A stretch of 59,371 nt of DNA from Curtobacterium sp. HSID17257 (lineage in GTDB: Bacteria > Actinomycetota > Actinomycetes > Actinomycetales > Microbacteriaceae), in the NCBI RefSeq assembly GCF_003989515.1, contig NZ_RBLU01000010.1, positions 1 through 59,371 on the forward strand, in the 5' to 3' direction. Position numbers and translations under genes: made by a program. The notes below the pieces were generated by a model, which was given only the letters and a program-made list of their open reading frames with translations, was not told the DNA's origin and did not search any database. Shown here one piece after another: positions 46,687-55,030 of the stretch (its first letter is position 1; each line of letters opens with the position of its first letter).

Positions 46687-46812
46687 GAGAAGTGCGACGA
46701 AGTTGCTGTCGGACGACAGCGGATCTGTCGCGTCAGCCGCGGGCGAGCGCAGTCGCGCGAGAAGTACGACAAACCCGTCGTCGTACGACAGCGGGCGAGT
46801 CGTACGACAGCG
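46687..46812. repeat. Repeat family 2 cluster (ACGACAGCGG elements)
   Basis: Two copies of a 36-bp element, 46687-46722 and 46760-46795, share GAGAAGT[GA]CGAC[GA]AA at the left and ACGACAGCGG at the right; a half copy (TCGTACGACAGCG) follows at 46800-46812. Related copies lie at 54701-54804. The 46588-46848 gap is otherwise empty; no csrA is found here beside fliW. Confidence 0.65.
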
Positions 46813-46848
46813 CGGGCCCGACGTGACGCCCCGCGCCCGCGCCGCGCG

Positions 46849-47217
46849 CTACCGCCGCGCGAGCTCGGCGCGCAGCGGCAGGTCCTGGTCCTCGAGGATG
46901 AACTGCGCGCCGACGGCCGTCCGCGCGTGCACGACGACCGGGGCGAGCAGGTTCACCGTCGTGCCGGACGCCCCCGGGTTGGCGACGACGAGCAGCATCG
47001 CGTCGGCGGGGTCGGTCAGGCCGATCGTCGCCGCCTGCTCGTCGGTGAGCTCGGGCGCGTAGTCGGGCAGGTGCACCGCGGCGTCGAGCAGGAAGAGCCG
47101 CGCGTCGTCGCCGTGCAGGGCGAAGAGCCCCTCGGCGCCGTCGACGGGCTCCAGGGTGAACACGGGCGCCGGCGACAGCCCGAACGGGGGCGTGGGGAAG
47201 GTCAGGTCGATGCTCAT
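46849..47217 (-). CDS. fliW: Flagellar assembly factor FliW
   Basis: 122 residues, FliW family beta-barrel. Conserved parts: PVFTLEPVDGAEGLFAL near the start and DAMLLVVANPGASGTTVNLLAPVVVHA (about residues 70-96). In other bacteria FliW binds flagellin or CsrA to balance flagellin translation. Its usual partner csrA is not downstream. Coupled to flgL by ATGA. Confidence 0.9.
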   Translation of the reverse strand: MSIDLTFPTPPFGLSPAPVFTLEPVDGAEGLFALHGDDARLFLLDAAVHLPDYAPELTDEQAATIGLTDPADAMLLVVANPGASGTTVNLLAPVVVHARTAVGAQFILEDQDLPLRAELARR

Positions 47218-48095
47218 CGGAGGTAGTCCATCAGGGTCGGCTGCAGGACCTTCGCGGTGACGGCGAGGGCTGCCTGGTAGGTGGTCTGTTGCACCTGCAG
47301 GTCGAGGACGGCACCGGCGAGGTCGAGGTCCTCGATGCCGGCTCGGCGGGTCTCGAGTGCGACGGACGAGGTCTTCAGCGCGTCCTGCGCGCTGAGCGCC
47401 GCCGCGTGCCGCACGCCGACGTCGGCCTGTGCCGCTCGGAGGGTCCCGAGTGCCGCGTCGACGTCGTTGAGCTTCGGGTTCACGTTCACACCGTTCTGGA
47501 GGTCGGCGACGATGCCGTCGATCACCGCGAAGGCCGACGACGCGCCCGAGCCGAAGGCCGCCGCGCCCGGGGTGTCGACCCGCACGGTCTGGGTGTCGCC
47601 GACCCGTCGGGACACCGCCGTGGTCGCAGCGGCGAAGCCGTCGGCGCTCGTGTACGCGGTCGACGAGGTCGACGAGCCCGCGAACACCGACCGCGTGCCG
47701 TAGGTGCTGTTGGCGGCCGACTCGAGGTCAGCCTTCAGCGCCCGGAACTGCGTGATGAACGCGTCGCGGGCGGTGTCGTCCATCACACCGGAGTTCGCGG
47801 CCTGCACGGTCAGGTCCCGCACCGTCGCGAGCACCGAGTGGGCACCGGTGAGGGCGCTGTCGGTCGTCGCGAGCCAGCCGACGGCGTCGTTCGCGTTGCG
47901 CGTGTACTGCGCGGCGGCGGCCTGCTCCTTCCGCACCTGCATCGACGAACCGGTGCCGACCGGGTCGTCCGACGGCTTCGCGATCGCCTGCAGCGTGGTG
48001 GCGCGCTGCGTGGCCTCGGCCACACGGGCGGCGTTGGCCTGCAGTCGCTCCGTCGCCGATGCAATCGACATCTGGGTGGTCACACGGGTGATCAC
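47214..48095 (-). CDS. flgL: Flagellar hook-associated protein 3
   Basis: 293 residues, flagellin-like hook-filament junction protein. N-terminal ITRVTTQMSIASATERLQANAARV and C-terminal LQVQQTTYQAALAVTAKVLQPTLMDYLR are the coiled D0 helices. GTG at 48095 with GGGAGG 8 nt upstream, 2 bp after the flgK stop. Part of flgN-flgK-flgL-fliW. Confidence 0.93.
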   Translation of the reverse strand: MITRVTTQMSIASATERLQANAARVAEATQRATTLQAIAKPSDDPVGTGSSMQVRKEQAAAAQYTRNANDAVGWLATTDSALTGAHSVLATVRDLTVQAANSGVMDDTARDAFITQFRALKADLESAANSTYGTRSVFAGSSTSSTAYTSADGFAAATTAVSRRVGDTQTVRVDTPGAAAFGSGASSAFAVIDGIVADLQNGVNVNPKLNDVDAALGTLRAAQADVGVRHAAALSAQDALKTSSVALETRRAGIEDLDLAGAVLDLQVQQTTYQAALAVTAKVLQPTLMDYLR

Positions 48096-48097
48096 GG

Positions 48098-49513
48098 TCA
48101 GCCCCTCCCGACGAGTCCGACGCGGTTGATGAGCGTGTCGAGCATCTCGTCGACCGCGGTGAGGACGCGCGCCGCGCCCTGGTAGGCGTGCTGGTAGCTC
48201 AGCAGGGCCACGTTCTCCTCGTCGAGGTCCACACCGGCCCCGGACTGCTGCTGCGTGCGTGCGCTGGTCAGGGCGAGTCCGGTGAGCGTCGCCTCCGACG
48301 TGGCCGTCCGGGAGGCACTGCCCACCCCCGCCACGAACGTCGCCCAGGTGCTGTCCGCACCCCCGGCGACCGCGCCGAGTCGCGAGAGCGTGTCGGCGAA
48401 CGAGTCGTCGAGTTCCCCCGCCGCGTTCCGCGTCGCGAGGCCCTTGCCGTCCGTCGGGACGACCGAGAGTCCCTGGGCCGCCGGTGTGCCCGTGGCGAGG
48501 CCGAAGAACGGCTGACCGGTGGCCCCCGAGGGCGTGGTGCCCTTCGCGTGCTCGGCGTTCACGGTCTCGGCGAGCCGGGTCGCGACCCGGTCGTACGCGG
48601 CGGAGGCCTCGGCGATCGCGCCGCCGGTGCCGCCGGAGGCCGGGGCGAGGAGCGAGAGCGCACCGCCGATCGAGCCGCCGTCGAGTGTCACCGTGCTGGC
48701 GCTGCCCGAGGTCCAGCGGAGGGCGACGGCCGTCCCGTCGCCGAGCCGGGTGCCGCCGTCGAGTGCGACGGTGCGGACGGTGTCGCCCTGCACGAGCGGG
48801 TTGCCGCCCAGGAGCACGTCGACGGTGCCGTCGGTGTTCGTCCGGACCGTGCCGCCCGCGAGTCCGGCGATCTGCTGGGTGAGCTGGTCGCGCTGGTCGA
48901 GCAGCTCGTTCGCGTTGCCGCCGGCGGCGAGGGCCGACCGGATCTGCCCGTTCAGGTCGGCGACCTGCGCGGCGGCGCCGTTGAGCTGGTCGACCTGGGT
49001 CGCGGCGGTCGACCGGACGGTGGTCCACTGCGTGTCGAGGGCCTTCGAACCGGTGGCCAGGCTGCCCGCGACGGTGGACGCCGCGGCGATCACGGTCGAG
49101 GCCGCTCCCGCGTCGTCGGGGTGCGCGGCGAGGTCGCTCCAGGCAGACCAGAAGACGTCGAGCTGCGCCGAGAGGCCGTTCTTCCCGGGTTCGTGCAGGC
49201 CGTCCTCGATCGCCGAGAGCCCCGACGCGCGGGTCTGTGCCCACGCCGAGGAGCCGGTCGCGGTGCGGAGGCCGGCGTCGAGCGTCAGGGAGCCGAGACG
49301 GGCGATGCCGTCGACCGAGACACCCTGGCCGGCGAGGGCCGCGGTGCCGTGCACGAAGCCGGTCTGGACGGCGGGGACCGACGACTGCGTCACGCGTTGA
49401 CGGGTGTACCCGGCGGTGCCGGCGTTCGCGATGTTCTGCCCGGTGACGTCGATGCCCGCACGGGCCGCGGTCAGGCCGGAGTAGGCGGTCGCGAGGGATC
49501 CGAAGGTGCTCAC
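48098..49513 (-). CDS. flgK: Flagellar hook-associated protein 1
   Basis: 471 residues. Begins STFGSLATAYSGLTAARAGIDVTGQNIANAGTAGYTRQRV (rod/hook family signature, about residues 2-40) and ends with NVALLSYQHAYQGAARVLTAVDEMLDTLINRVG. Joins hook to filament. Two adjacent GTGs (49513, 49516); the second codon set matches the usual MSTF start. No strong Shine-Dalgarno; the start lies 7 bp from the flgN stop, so translation is probably coupled. Confidence 0.93.
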   Translation of the reverse strand: MSTFGSLATAYSGLTAARAGIDVTGQNIANAGTAGYTRQRVTQSSVPAVQTGFVHGTAALAGQGVSVDGIARLGSLTLDAGLRTATGSSAWAQTRASGLSAIEDGLHEPGKNGLSAQLDVFWSAWSDLAAHPDDAGAASTVIAAASTVAGSLATGSKALDTQWTTVRSTAATQVDQLNGAAAQVADLNGQIRSALAAGGNANELLDQRDQLTQQIAGLAGGTVRTNTDGTVDVLLGGNPLVQGDTVRTVALDGGTRLGDGTAVALRWTSGSASTVTLDGGSIGGALSLLAPASGGTGGAIAEASAAYDRVATRLAETVNAEHAKGTTPSGATGQPFFGLATGTPAAQGLSVVPTDGKGLATRNAAGELDDSFADTLSRLGAVAGGADSTWATFVAGVGSASRTATSEATLTGLALTSARTQQQSGAGVDLDEENVALLSYQHAYQGAARVLTAVDEMLDTLINRVGLVGRG

Positions 49514-49520
49514 CACGGTG

Positions 49521-50006
49521 CTACAGGGTCCCCTCGAACAGGCGTGCGCCGTCGGAGCGGGAGCCGGAGCTGCCCGAGGCGTCGTACGTGGACGCGTCGC
49601 CGACCGAGCCGGCGAGGGTCTCCTCGGTGGCCTGCGTCGCGGTACGGAGGAAGCGGTCGTTCTCGTCGCGGAGCGCGCCGATCTGCGTCGTCAGCTCGAC
49701 CATCGCGGTGAGGTGCGCGGCGAGGATCTCGCCCCAGGGGCCGTTCGGGGCAGCGGCCACCACGTCGCGCAGCGGTGCGTCGGGGTCGACGCCCCACTCC
49801 TCGGCGACGGCGGCGCTCGACGCGGCCCGCTCGAGTCCGGTGCTGCGGAGGCGTTCGAGCACCTGCTCGACCTCGCGGCTGGCGTGCGACACCCAGCGGG
49901 AGCGCCCGGCGGCGAGCAGGAGCTGCTCCTCCTCGAGCTTGAACGTGAGCAGTTCGAGCAGTTCACGCTCGCGCCAGAGGACGGCGGACAGGTCGTTCAC
50001 GCTCAT
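49521..50006 (-). CDS. flgN: Flagellar export chaperone FlgN
   Basis: 161-residue helical protein (LSAVLWRERELLELLTFKLEEEQLLLAAGRSRWV, then further helices), the FlgN fold that escorts FlgK and FlgL to export. ATG with GGGAGGAG upstream. First gene of the leftward flagellar operon; the tail is Ser/Gly/Asp rich. Confidence 0.85.
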   Translation of the reverse strand: MSVNDLSAVLWRERELLELLTFKLEEEQLLLAAGRSRWVSHASREVEQVLERLRSTGLERAASSAAVAEEWGVDPDAPLRDVVAAAPNGPWGEILAAHLTAMVELTTQIGALRDENDRFLRTATQATEETLAGSVGDASTYDASGSSGSRSDGARLFEGTL

Positions 50007-50497
50007 GGCTCCTCCCGGTTCGGGATCGGTGTCGGCGACGGTCGGGTCGTGCCGGTCCGCCTTCCGGTGGACAGCGGGGACTATCGACGCCGCTGCGCCG
50101 GTCGTAAGCGGACCAGGGCGGTGGACGCGACCACGAGGCGGGCGGATGCTGTTCCGTGGTCGCGAGTTGCGCCTCCAGGCCGGGTCGTCGGGGGACGCGT
50201 CGTCACCCAGACCGGGGGACAAGAACGGCCGTTCCGGCCCGTGTGTCCGCCGAAGTGCGGACCGTCGGAACCCCGCGTCCCCCCGCACTGGGGACGTTCA
50301 CAGCCGGCACCGGGGACTTCCCAGCCGATACATTCGGATCGCACCGCAGGGGTCCGCCCCGGCACCGCGTCGCAGGGGCGCGGGTGCGCCGCCCGGAGGG
50401 AACCGGGTGGTTCTTCGTCGACCGCACCGGCCTCCCGAGGGCCGGTGTCCGTCGCGCCCACGGACGGGTCAGTCAGCACGTCGACCAGGGGAAGCCA
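50007..50497. other. 491-bp divergent flagellar control region without a gene
   Basis: Separates flgN (left) and fliA (right). It holds several perfect inverted repeats: CGCGACCACG (50126-50135) with CGTGGTCGCG (50155-50164); GAACGGCCGTTC (50223-50234); GTCCGC-N6-GCGGAC (50245-50262). GACGCGACCAC (50124-50134) matches the flank of repeat family 1. TACATT at 50329-50334 is a possible -10 for fliA. No FliA-type promoter was found for flgN. Confidence 0.45.
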
Positions 50498-51313
50498 ATG
50501 GACCGGAACGCACGCAACGCGATGATCGTGGAACACCTGCCGCTCGTCGGCTACATCGTGTCGGACGTCCGTGCGCGCGCCACCCACCTCGACCGCGACG
50601 ACCTGGCTGCCGTCGGGTCCCTCGCACTCGTCGCCGCCGCCGAGGCGTTCGACCCGGATCTCGGCGTGCCGTTCGGCGCGTACGCCCGCACCCGGATCAC
50701 CGGTGCCCTCGCCGACGACATGCGCTCCGCCGACTGGGCCTCCCGCGGCACCCGGAAGCGGATCCGCGAGACCCTCGCGACGCAGGAGGCCCTGTCCGCC
50801 CGACTCGGTCGGTCCGTCGGCGTGCAGGAGATCGCCGACGCGATGGGCGTCGACCGCCAGACCGCCGCCGACGCCATGTCCGACGCGGGCCGCACGGTCG
50901 GCACGATCGACGAGACCGTGCACGACGTCATCGCGTCCGACCAGCCGCTGCCCGGCGAGGACCTGCTCGAGGCCGAGAAGCGCCGCTACCTGCGCGCCGC
51001 CGTCGCCGCGCTGCCCGACCGGATGCGGTTCGTGGTCGAGAACGTCTACTTCGGCGACCGCTCGGTCACCGAGGTGGCCGCCGAGCTCGGGATCACGCAC
51101 TCCGCGGTGTCCCAGCAGCGGTCCGAGGCGATGCGGCTCCTGCGCGACGGACTCGCCGAGCACTACGGCGACGGGACGGTGGTCGAGCCGGTGTCCCGCA
51201 CCACCGCCGCACGGCGGAGCGCGTACCTGGCGCGGGTCGCCGCGAACGCCGCCGCCGGGGTGGCCCGGGCGGTGCAGGACGCGTCGGCGCCGACGGCCGT
51301 GGCGGCCAGTTGA
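50498..51313 (+). CDS. fliA: Flagellar sigma factor FliA (sigma-28 type)
   Basis: 271-residue sigma factor. Region 2: EHLPLVGYIVSDVRARATHLDRDDLAAVGSLALVAAAEAFDP and FGAYARTRITGALADDMRSADW, the FliA-type 2.3-2.4. Region 3 follows (RLGRSVGVQEIADAMGV); region 4: LPDRMRFVVENVYFGDRSVTEVAAELGITHSAVSQQRSEAMRLL. An extra C-terminal 50 residues are Ala/Arg rich. Directs transcription of flagellar genes; matching promoters lie before fliC and flgB. ATG with AGGGGAAG upstream. Confidence 0.93.
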   Translation: MDRNARNAMIVEHLPLVGYIVSDVRARATHLDRDDLAAVGSLALVAAAEAFDPDLGVPFGAYARTRITGALADDMRSADWASRGTRKRIRETLATQEALSARLGRSVGVQEIADAMGVDRQTAADAMSDAGRTVGTIDETVHDVIASDQPLPGEDLLEAEKRRYLRAAVAALPDRMRFVVENVYFGDRSVTEVAAELGITHSAVSQQRSEAMRLLRDGLAEHYGDGTVVEPVSRTTAARRSAYLARVAANAAAGVARAVQDASAPTAVAAS

Positions 51314-51317
51314 TCTT

Positions 51318-51339
51318 CGGCGAGGAGATTTCCTCGCCG
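51318..51339 (+). terminator. fliA terminator-like hairpin
   Basis: CGGCGAGGA (51318-51326), loop GATT, TCCTCGCCG (51331-51339), 4 bp after the fliA stop. Confidence 0.55.
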
Positions 51340-51344
51340 ACACC

Positions 51345-51371
51345 TAACGACCTCGGCGAACCTGCCGAGAG
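51345..51371 (+). promoter_or_regulatory. FliA-type promoter of fliC
   Basis: TAAC (51345-51348), 15 nt, GCCGAGAG (51364-51371). This fits the sigma-28 layout TAAA-N15-GCCGATAA. The predicted start is about 55 nt before the fliC ATG. The same CCTAAC-N15-GCCGA-N-AG layout precedes flgB. Confidence 0.75.
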
Positions 51372-51434
51372 TCACGGATGTCAGCCCATGGACGGGCAGG
51401 CACCACCACCCAAGGATTCACGGAGGAAACCACC

Positions 51435-52337
51435 ATGGGTATGTCCATCAACACCAACCTCTCGGCACTCAACACGTACCGGAACCTCAACTCGACGCAG
51501 AACGACCTGTCGAAGTCCCTCGAGAAGCTCTCGACGGGTCTCCGCATCAACCGTGCTGCCGACGACGCTTCGGGCCTGACGATCTCCGAGGGACTCAAGT
51601 CGCAGGTCGGTGGCCTCACGGTCGCCGCCCGCAACGCGCAGGACGGCATCTCCGTCGTGCAGACCGCTGAAGGTGGCCTCACCGAGACCCACTCGATCCT
51701 CCAGCGCATGCGCGACCTGGCCGTCCAGGCCGGTAACGACTCGAACAACGAGACGTCGCGTGACGCCATCAAGACCGAGGTCGGGCAGCTCCAGCAGGAG
51801 CTCGGCCGCATCGCGGACTCGACGAACTTCAACGGCATCAAGCTGCTCGACGGCAAGGCCGCGACCACCAAGGCGACGGCGGACGACGGAACGGGGACCG
51901 GCAAGCTGACCTTCCAGGTCGGCGCGAACGGAGACACGTCGAGCCAGATCGTGGTCGACCTGTCGAAGTCCAGCGTCAAGGACATCGCCGCGAACCTGAC
52001 GGTGGACGACGACGCCACGGCGGGCACGACCAAGAAGCTCGACTTCAGCACCGCCGACGGGGCGCAGAAGGCGATCACGGCGATCGACACGGAGATCGCG
52101 TACGTGTCGGCTGCTCGTTCGAACATCGGTGCGGTCCAGAACCGCTTCGACCACGCCATCAACGTGACGAACGTGGCCAAGGAGAACCTGACCGCGGCGA
52201 GCTCGCGCATCACCGACGTCGACATGGCGCAGGAGATGGTCAAGTACACCCGCGACAACATCCTGAGCCAGGCCGGCACCTCGATGCTCGCGCAGGCGAA
52301 CCAGAGCACCCAGGGCGTGCTCTCGCTCCTCCGCTAG
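51435..52337 (+). CDS. fliC: Flagellin
   Basis: 300 residues. N-terminal D0/D1: SINTNLSALNTYRNLNSTQN and RINRAADDASGLTISE; C-terminal: SSRITDVDMAQEMVKYTRDNILSQAG and QGVLSLLR. The variable centre is short (about residues 140-200), so the filament surface domain is minimal. Codon use is biased to the most favoured C-ending codons, as for highly expressed genes. GGAGG lies 9 nt before the ATG. Behind a FliA-type promoter and followed by a strong hairpin. Confidence 0.97.
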   Translation: MGMSINTNLSALNTYRNLNSTQNDLSKSLEKLSTGLRINRAADDASGLTISEGLKSQVGGLTVAARNAQDGISVVQTAEGGLTETHSILQRMRDLAVQAGNDSNNETSRDAIKTEVGQLQQELGRIADSTNFNGIKLLDGKAATTKATADDGTGTGKLTFQVGANGDTSSQIVVDLSKSSVKDIAANLTVDDDATAGTTKKLDFSTADGAQKAITAIDTEIAYVSAARSNIGAVQNRFDHAINVTNVAKENLTAASSRITDVDMAQEMVKYTRDNILSQAGTSMLAQANQSTQGVLSLLR

Positions 52338-52347
52338 CACCACCGAC

Positions 52348-52386
52348 GCCGTCGTCCGGAGGAGTTCGAGTCCTCCGGACGGCGGC
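52348..52386 (+). terminator. fliC terminator hairpin
   Basis: 16-bp stem with one G-U pair: GCCGTCGTCCGGAGGA (52348-52363), loop GTTCGAG, TCCTCCGGACGGCGGC (52371-52386). Would isolate abundant fliC mRNA from fliD. Confidence 0.7.
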
Positions 52387-52429
52387 GCCACCACACCCAC
52401 GACCACCCCCGACGACAGGGAGCCCCGCG

Positions 52430-53830
52430 ATGTCGACGTCGTCCGTCTCGGGCAACAGTCTCGCGATCGACGGTCTGGTCAGCGGTCTCAAGACCTCGGA
52501 CCTGATCAACTCGCTGATGACCATCGAGCAGGTCCCGCAGACCCTGCTCAAGAACAAGCTCACCGACACCAACTCGTTCGTGTCGTCGCTGCAGACCATC
52601 AACTCGCTGGTGCAGACCCTCGCGACGAAGGCCGGCGACGCCGCCAAGGCCACCTCGCTCGACGTGTACGGCGCCACGAGCTCGTCCACCGGTGTCACCG
52701 TCGCGACCGACGCCACGGCCTCCGCCGGCTCGGTCAGCTTCCAGGTCGGGTCGACCGCCGCCGCACACGTCGGTGTCACCGCGGCGATGCCCACCTGGGC
52801 GCCTGCCGCGGAACCGCTCACGCTCGTCGGCGCGGACGGGAAGAAGACCACCGTCACGCCGGCCTCCGGGTCGCTCGACGACGCCGTGACCGCGATCAAC
52901 AAGGCCGGCGCGGGTGTCACCGCCACGAAGGTCGCCGCCGGCACCGACACCGACGGCACGAAGCTCTACCGCCTGCAGCTCAGCGCGACGAAGACCGGCG
53001 CCGCGGCTTCCTTCACGCTCTACCGCGGCTCGTCCGACGACGTGACGGCCGGTACCGCGACGAACGTCTTCGCCCAGCCGGGTGCCGCGGTCGTCACGCA
53101 GGGCAAGGACGCCAGCGTCACGCTGTGGGCGGGCACCGCCGCGGCGCAGACCGTGACGAGCGCCACGAACACGTTCGACGACCTGCTCCCCGGGCTCGAC
53201 GTCACGGTCACGCAGACCACGACGGACCCGGTGACCGTCACGGTCGCGCAGGACACCACGAAGGCCCAGGCCGTGGCGTCCGGGCTCGTCGACGCGTTCA
53301 ACGCCATCACCTCGTACTACGCGACGAACACCGCGGTGACGAGCACCACGAGTCCGACCACCGGGACGACGTCGACGAAGGCCGGCGTCCTGACCGGGGA
53401 CGGCACGACCCGCGACGCGGTGCAGCGCCTCACCACGACGATGTCGACCCCGGTCAACGGGAAGTCGCCGTCGTCGATCGGCATCGTCATCCAGAAGGAC
53501 GGCACCTTCAGCTTCGACGCCGCGGTCTTCCAGAAGGCCCTCGCGGACGATCCGCAGGGCACGCAGGCCATGCTGTCCGGCGTCGCGACGAACGTCGGCG
53601 CTGCGGCGACGGCAGCGTCGGACAAGTACACGGGGTCCATCACGACCTCGATCACCGGGCAGCAGTCGGTCGCGAAGGACCTGACGACCCAGATCGACAA
53701 CTGGTCGGACCGGCTGACCGCACGACGGGCGACGCTGCAGGCGCAGTACTCCGCCCTCGAGACCAGCCTCAGCAAGCTCCAGTCCCAGTCGGCGTGGCTC
53801 TCGAGCCAGCTGGCATCGACGTCGAAGTGA
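52430..53830 (+). CDS. fliD: Flagellar filament cap protein
   Basis: 466 residues. N-terminal FliD domain: LAIDGLVSGLKTSDLINSLMTIEQVPQTLLKNKL (about residues 11-44) and the C-terminal coiled region (TQIDNWSDRLTARRATLQAQYSALETSLSKLQSQSAWLSSQL). The middle is Thr/Ala rich. Caps the growing filament and folds exported flagellin. ATG with AGGGAG upstream. fliS follows after 11 bp. Confidence 0.93.
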   Translation: MSTSSVSGNSLAIDGLVSGLKTSDLINSLMTIEQVPQTLLKNKLTDTNSFVSSLQTINSLVQTLATKAGDAAKATSLDVYGATSSSTGVTVATDATASAGSVSFQVGSTAAAHVGVTAAMPTWAPAAEPLTLVGADGKKTTVTPASGSLDDAVTAINKAGAGVTATKVAAGTDTDGTKLYRLQLSATKTGAAASFTLYRGSSDDVTAGTATNVFAQPGAAVVTQGKDASVTLWAGTAAAQTVTSATNTFDDLLPGLDVTVTQTTTDPVTVTVAQDTTKAQAVASGLVDAFNAITSYYATNTAVTSTTSPTTGTTSTKAGVLTGDGTTRDAVQRLTTTMSTPVNGKSPSSIGIVIQKDGTFSFDAAVFQKALADDPQGTQAMLSGVATNVGAAATAASDKYTGSITTSITGQQSVAKDLTTQIDNWSDRLTARRATLQAQYSALETSLSKLQSQSAWLSSQLASTSK

Positions 53831-53841
53831 CGGGAACGACC

Positions 53842-54318
53842 ATGAACGCCTTCGACCTGCAGTCCGCCGCCTTCCGGCAGGCCGCGCAGCCCCGCACGGT
53901 GACCGACCAGCGCCGCGCGCAGTACACGAACGAGGCCGTGCTGTCGGCGACGCCCGCACAGCTCGTCACGATGCTCTACGACCGGCTGCTCCTCGACCTG
54001 CACCGCGCCGAGGCCGCGCAGACCGCGTCCGACTGGGAGGCCGCACGCGAGCAGCTCCTGCACGCCCAGGCGATCGTCGGTGAGCTGTCGTCCACGCTCC
54101 GGATCGACGTGTGGGACGGCGGCGAGGGACTCCTCGCGATCTACAACTACGCGTCGACCTCCCTGATCACGGCGAACGTGCACCGCGACGTGCAGGCCAC
54201 GCGGGACTGCATCCGGATCCTCGAGCCCCTGCGGCAGTCGTGGCACGAGGCCGCCGCCGCGCTGCCGTCGACCCAGGCACCGCAGGTCGGTAGCGGGGGA
54301 GCCCTCGGTGTCGCCTGA
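53842..54318 (+). CDS. fliS: Flagellin export chaperone FliS
   Basis: 158 residues. FliS core: QYTNEAVLSATPAQLVTMLYDRLLLDLHRAE (about residues 27-57), ending in a Ala/Pro tail. Binds the flagellin C-terminus and prevents its assembly in the cytoplasm. Its stop lies inside the next gene (11-bp overlap). Confidence 0.92.
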   Translation: MNAFDLQSAAFRQAAQPRTVTDQRRAQYTNEAVLSATPAQLVTMLYDRLLLDLHRAEAAQTASDWEAAREQLLHAQAIVGELSSTLRIDVWDGGEGLLAIYNYASTSLITANVHRDVQATRDCIRILEPLRQSWHEAAAALPSTQAPQVGSGGALGVA

Positions 54319-54673
54319 CGCCCTCGACGACACCACGGCCGACGCCGTCCACAGCGAGTGGGCGGCAGTGCTCGACGCCCTCGAACGGGAGCTGACCGCA
54401 AGCGGGCCGACGGCGACGGACGCGACCACGGACGGCAGCGTGGAGACCGCAGCGATCGTCCTCGACGCGACCCCGTGGGCCGAGCCGACCGCCCTCGGAC
54501 CGGTGCCGCGCGCACTGGTGGGTCGTGCCTCCCGGCTGTTGGCGGCGCAGCACGACCGGATGTCGGCGCTCGAGACGGAGCGGCGGCAGACCCTGGAGCA
54601 CCTCGGTGCGCTCCGGCAGGTCGCGGCGACGGACGAGCCGCGCGGCTCCGTGTACCTCGACGCCTCCGCCTGA
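54308..54673 (+). CDS. FliT-like flagellar protein
   Basis: 121 residues, helical (AVLDALERELTAS ... PVPRALVGRASRLLAAQHDRMSALETERRQTLEHLGALRQVA). Sequence is too short and diverged for a firm family call; size, all-helical content and the position right after fliS are those of FliT, the fliD chaperone. GTG start overlaps fliS by 11 bp. Confidence 0.6.
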   Translation: MSPDALDDTTADAVHSEWAAVLDALERELTASGPTATDATTDGSVETAAIVLDATPWAEPTALGPVPRALVGRASRLLAAQHDRMSALETERRQTLEHLGALRQVAATDEPRGSVYLDASA

Positions 54674-54700
54674 GCCGGACCGGCGACAGCCCGAGCGAGC

Positions 54701-54804
54701 ACGACGACAGATGCGTCGTCGTACGACAGCGGTTCCGTCGTTCCGGTCGCAGGTCGTCGCGCGTCTCCGGGCGAGACGACAGATGCGTCGTCGTACGACA
54801 GCGG
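54701..54804. repeat. Two identical 30-bp family 2 repeats
   Basis: 54703-54732 and 54775-54804 are identical, each with GACGACAGATGCGTCGTCGT followed by ACGACAGCGG. ACGACGAC and GTCGTCGT within the first copy form a hairpin. Related to the cluster at 46687-46812, on the other side of the flagellar locus. Confidence 0.8.
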
Positions 54805-54904
54805 CATCGTCGCAACACAGCGGCGCGCGGCCCGGCCACACGGCGAGCACCCGAGCACGCGACCGGGCCGCGCGAGCCCCCCGCCCCCCGTTCGGGGCGA
54901 GCCC

Positions 54905-54931
54905 TAACGCCCCAACCGCCGCCGCCGACAG
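54905..54931 (+). promoter_or_regulatory. FliA-type promoter of the flgB operon
   Basis: TAAC (54905-54908), 15 nt, GCCGACAG (54924-54931): one base different in the -10 from the fliC promoter. About 93 nt of leader before the flgB GTG. Confidence 0.7.
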
Positions 54932-55030
54932 CGCCCCGCGAGCACGGATCGCTCACTCGTTCGGCCACGGATCGGCCACCGCCAATCGGCGACGTCGCAC
55001 GACGTCGCACACCGAGGGGACGGGCCACCC

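Larger units (their letters stand above)
54674..55030. other. 357-bp gap before flgB with family 2 repeats and a FliA promoter
   Basis: Contains two family 2 repeats (54701-54804) and a FliA-type promoter (54905-54931); the flgB leader is about 93 nt. Otherwise no gene or stable terminator is seen. Confidence 0.5.

Noticed and set aside
46588-46848. Hidden csrA after fliW
   Set aside because: No frame on either strand encodes the MLVLxRK-type start or CsrA core.
50020-50055. GCCGACAC on the minus strand as FliA promoter for flgN
   Set aside because: No TAAC or TAAA 15 nt upstream.
46687-54804. Spaced 30-36-bp repeats as a CRISPR array
   Set aside because: Only two or three copies per site, repeats diverge, spacers are irregular and no cas genes are present.
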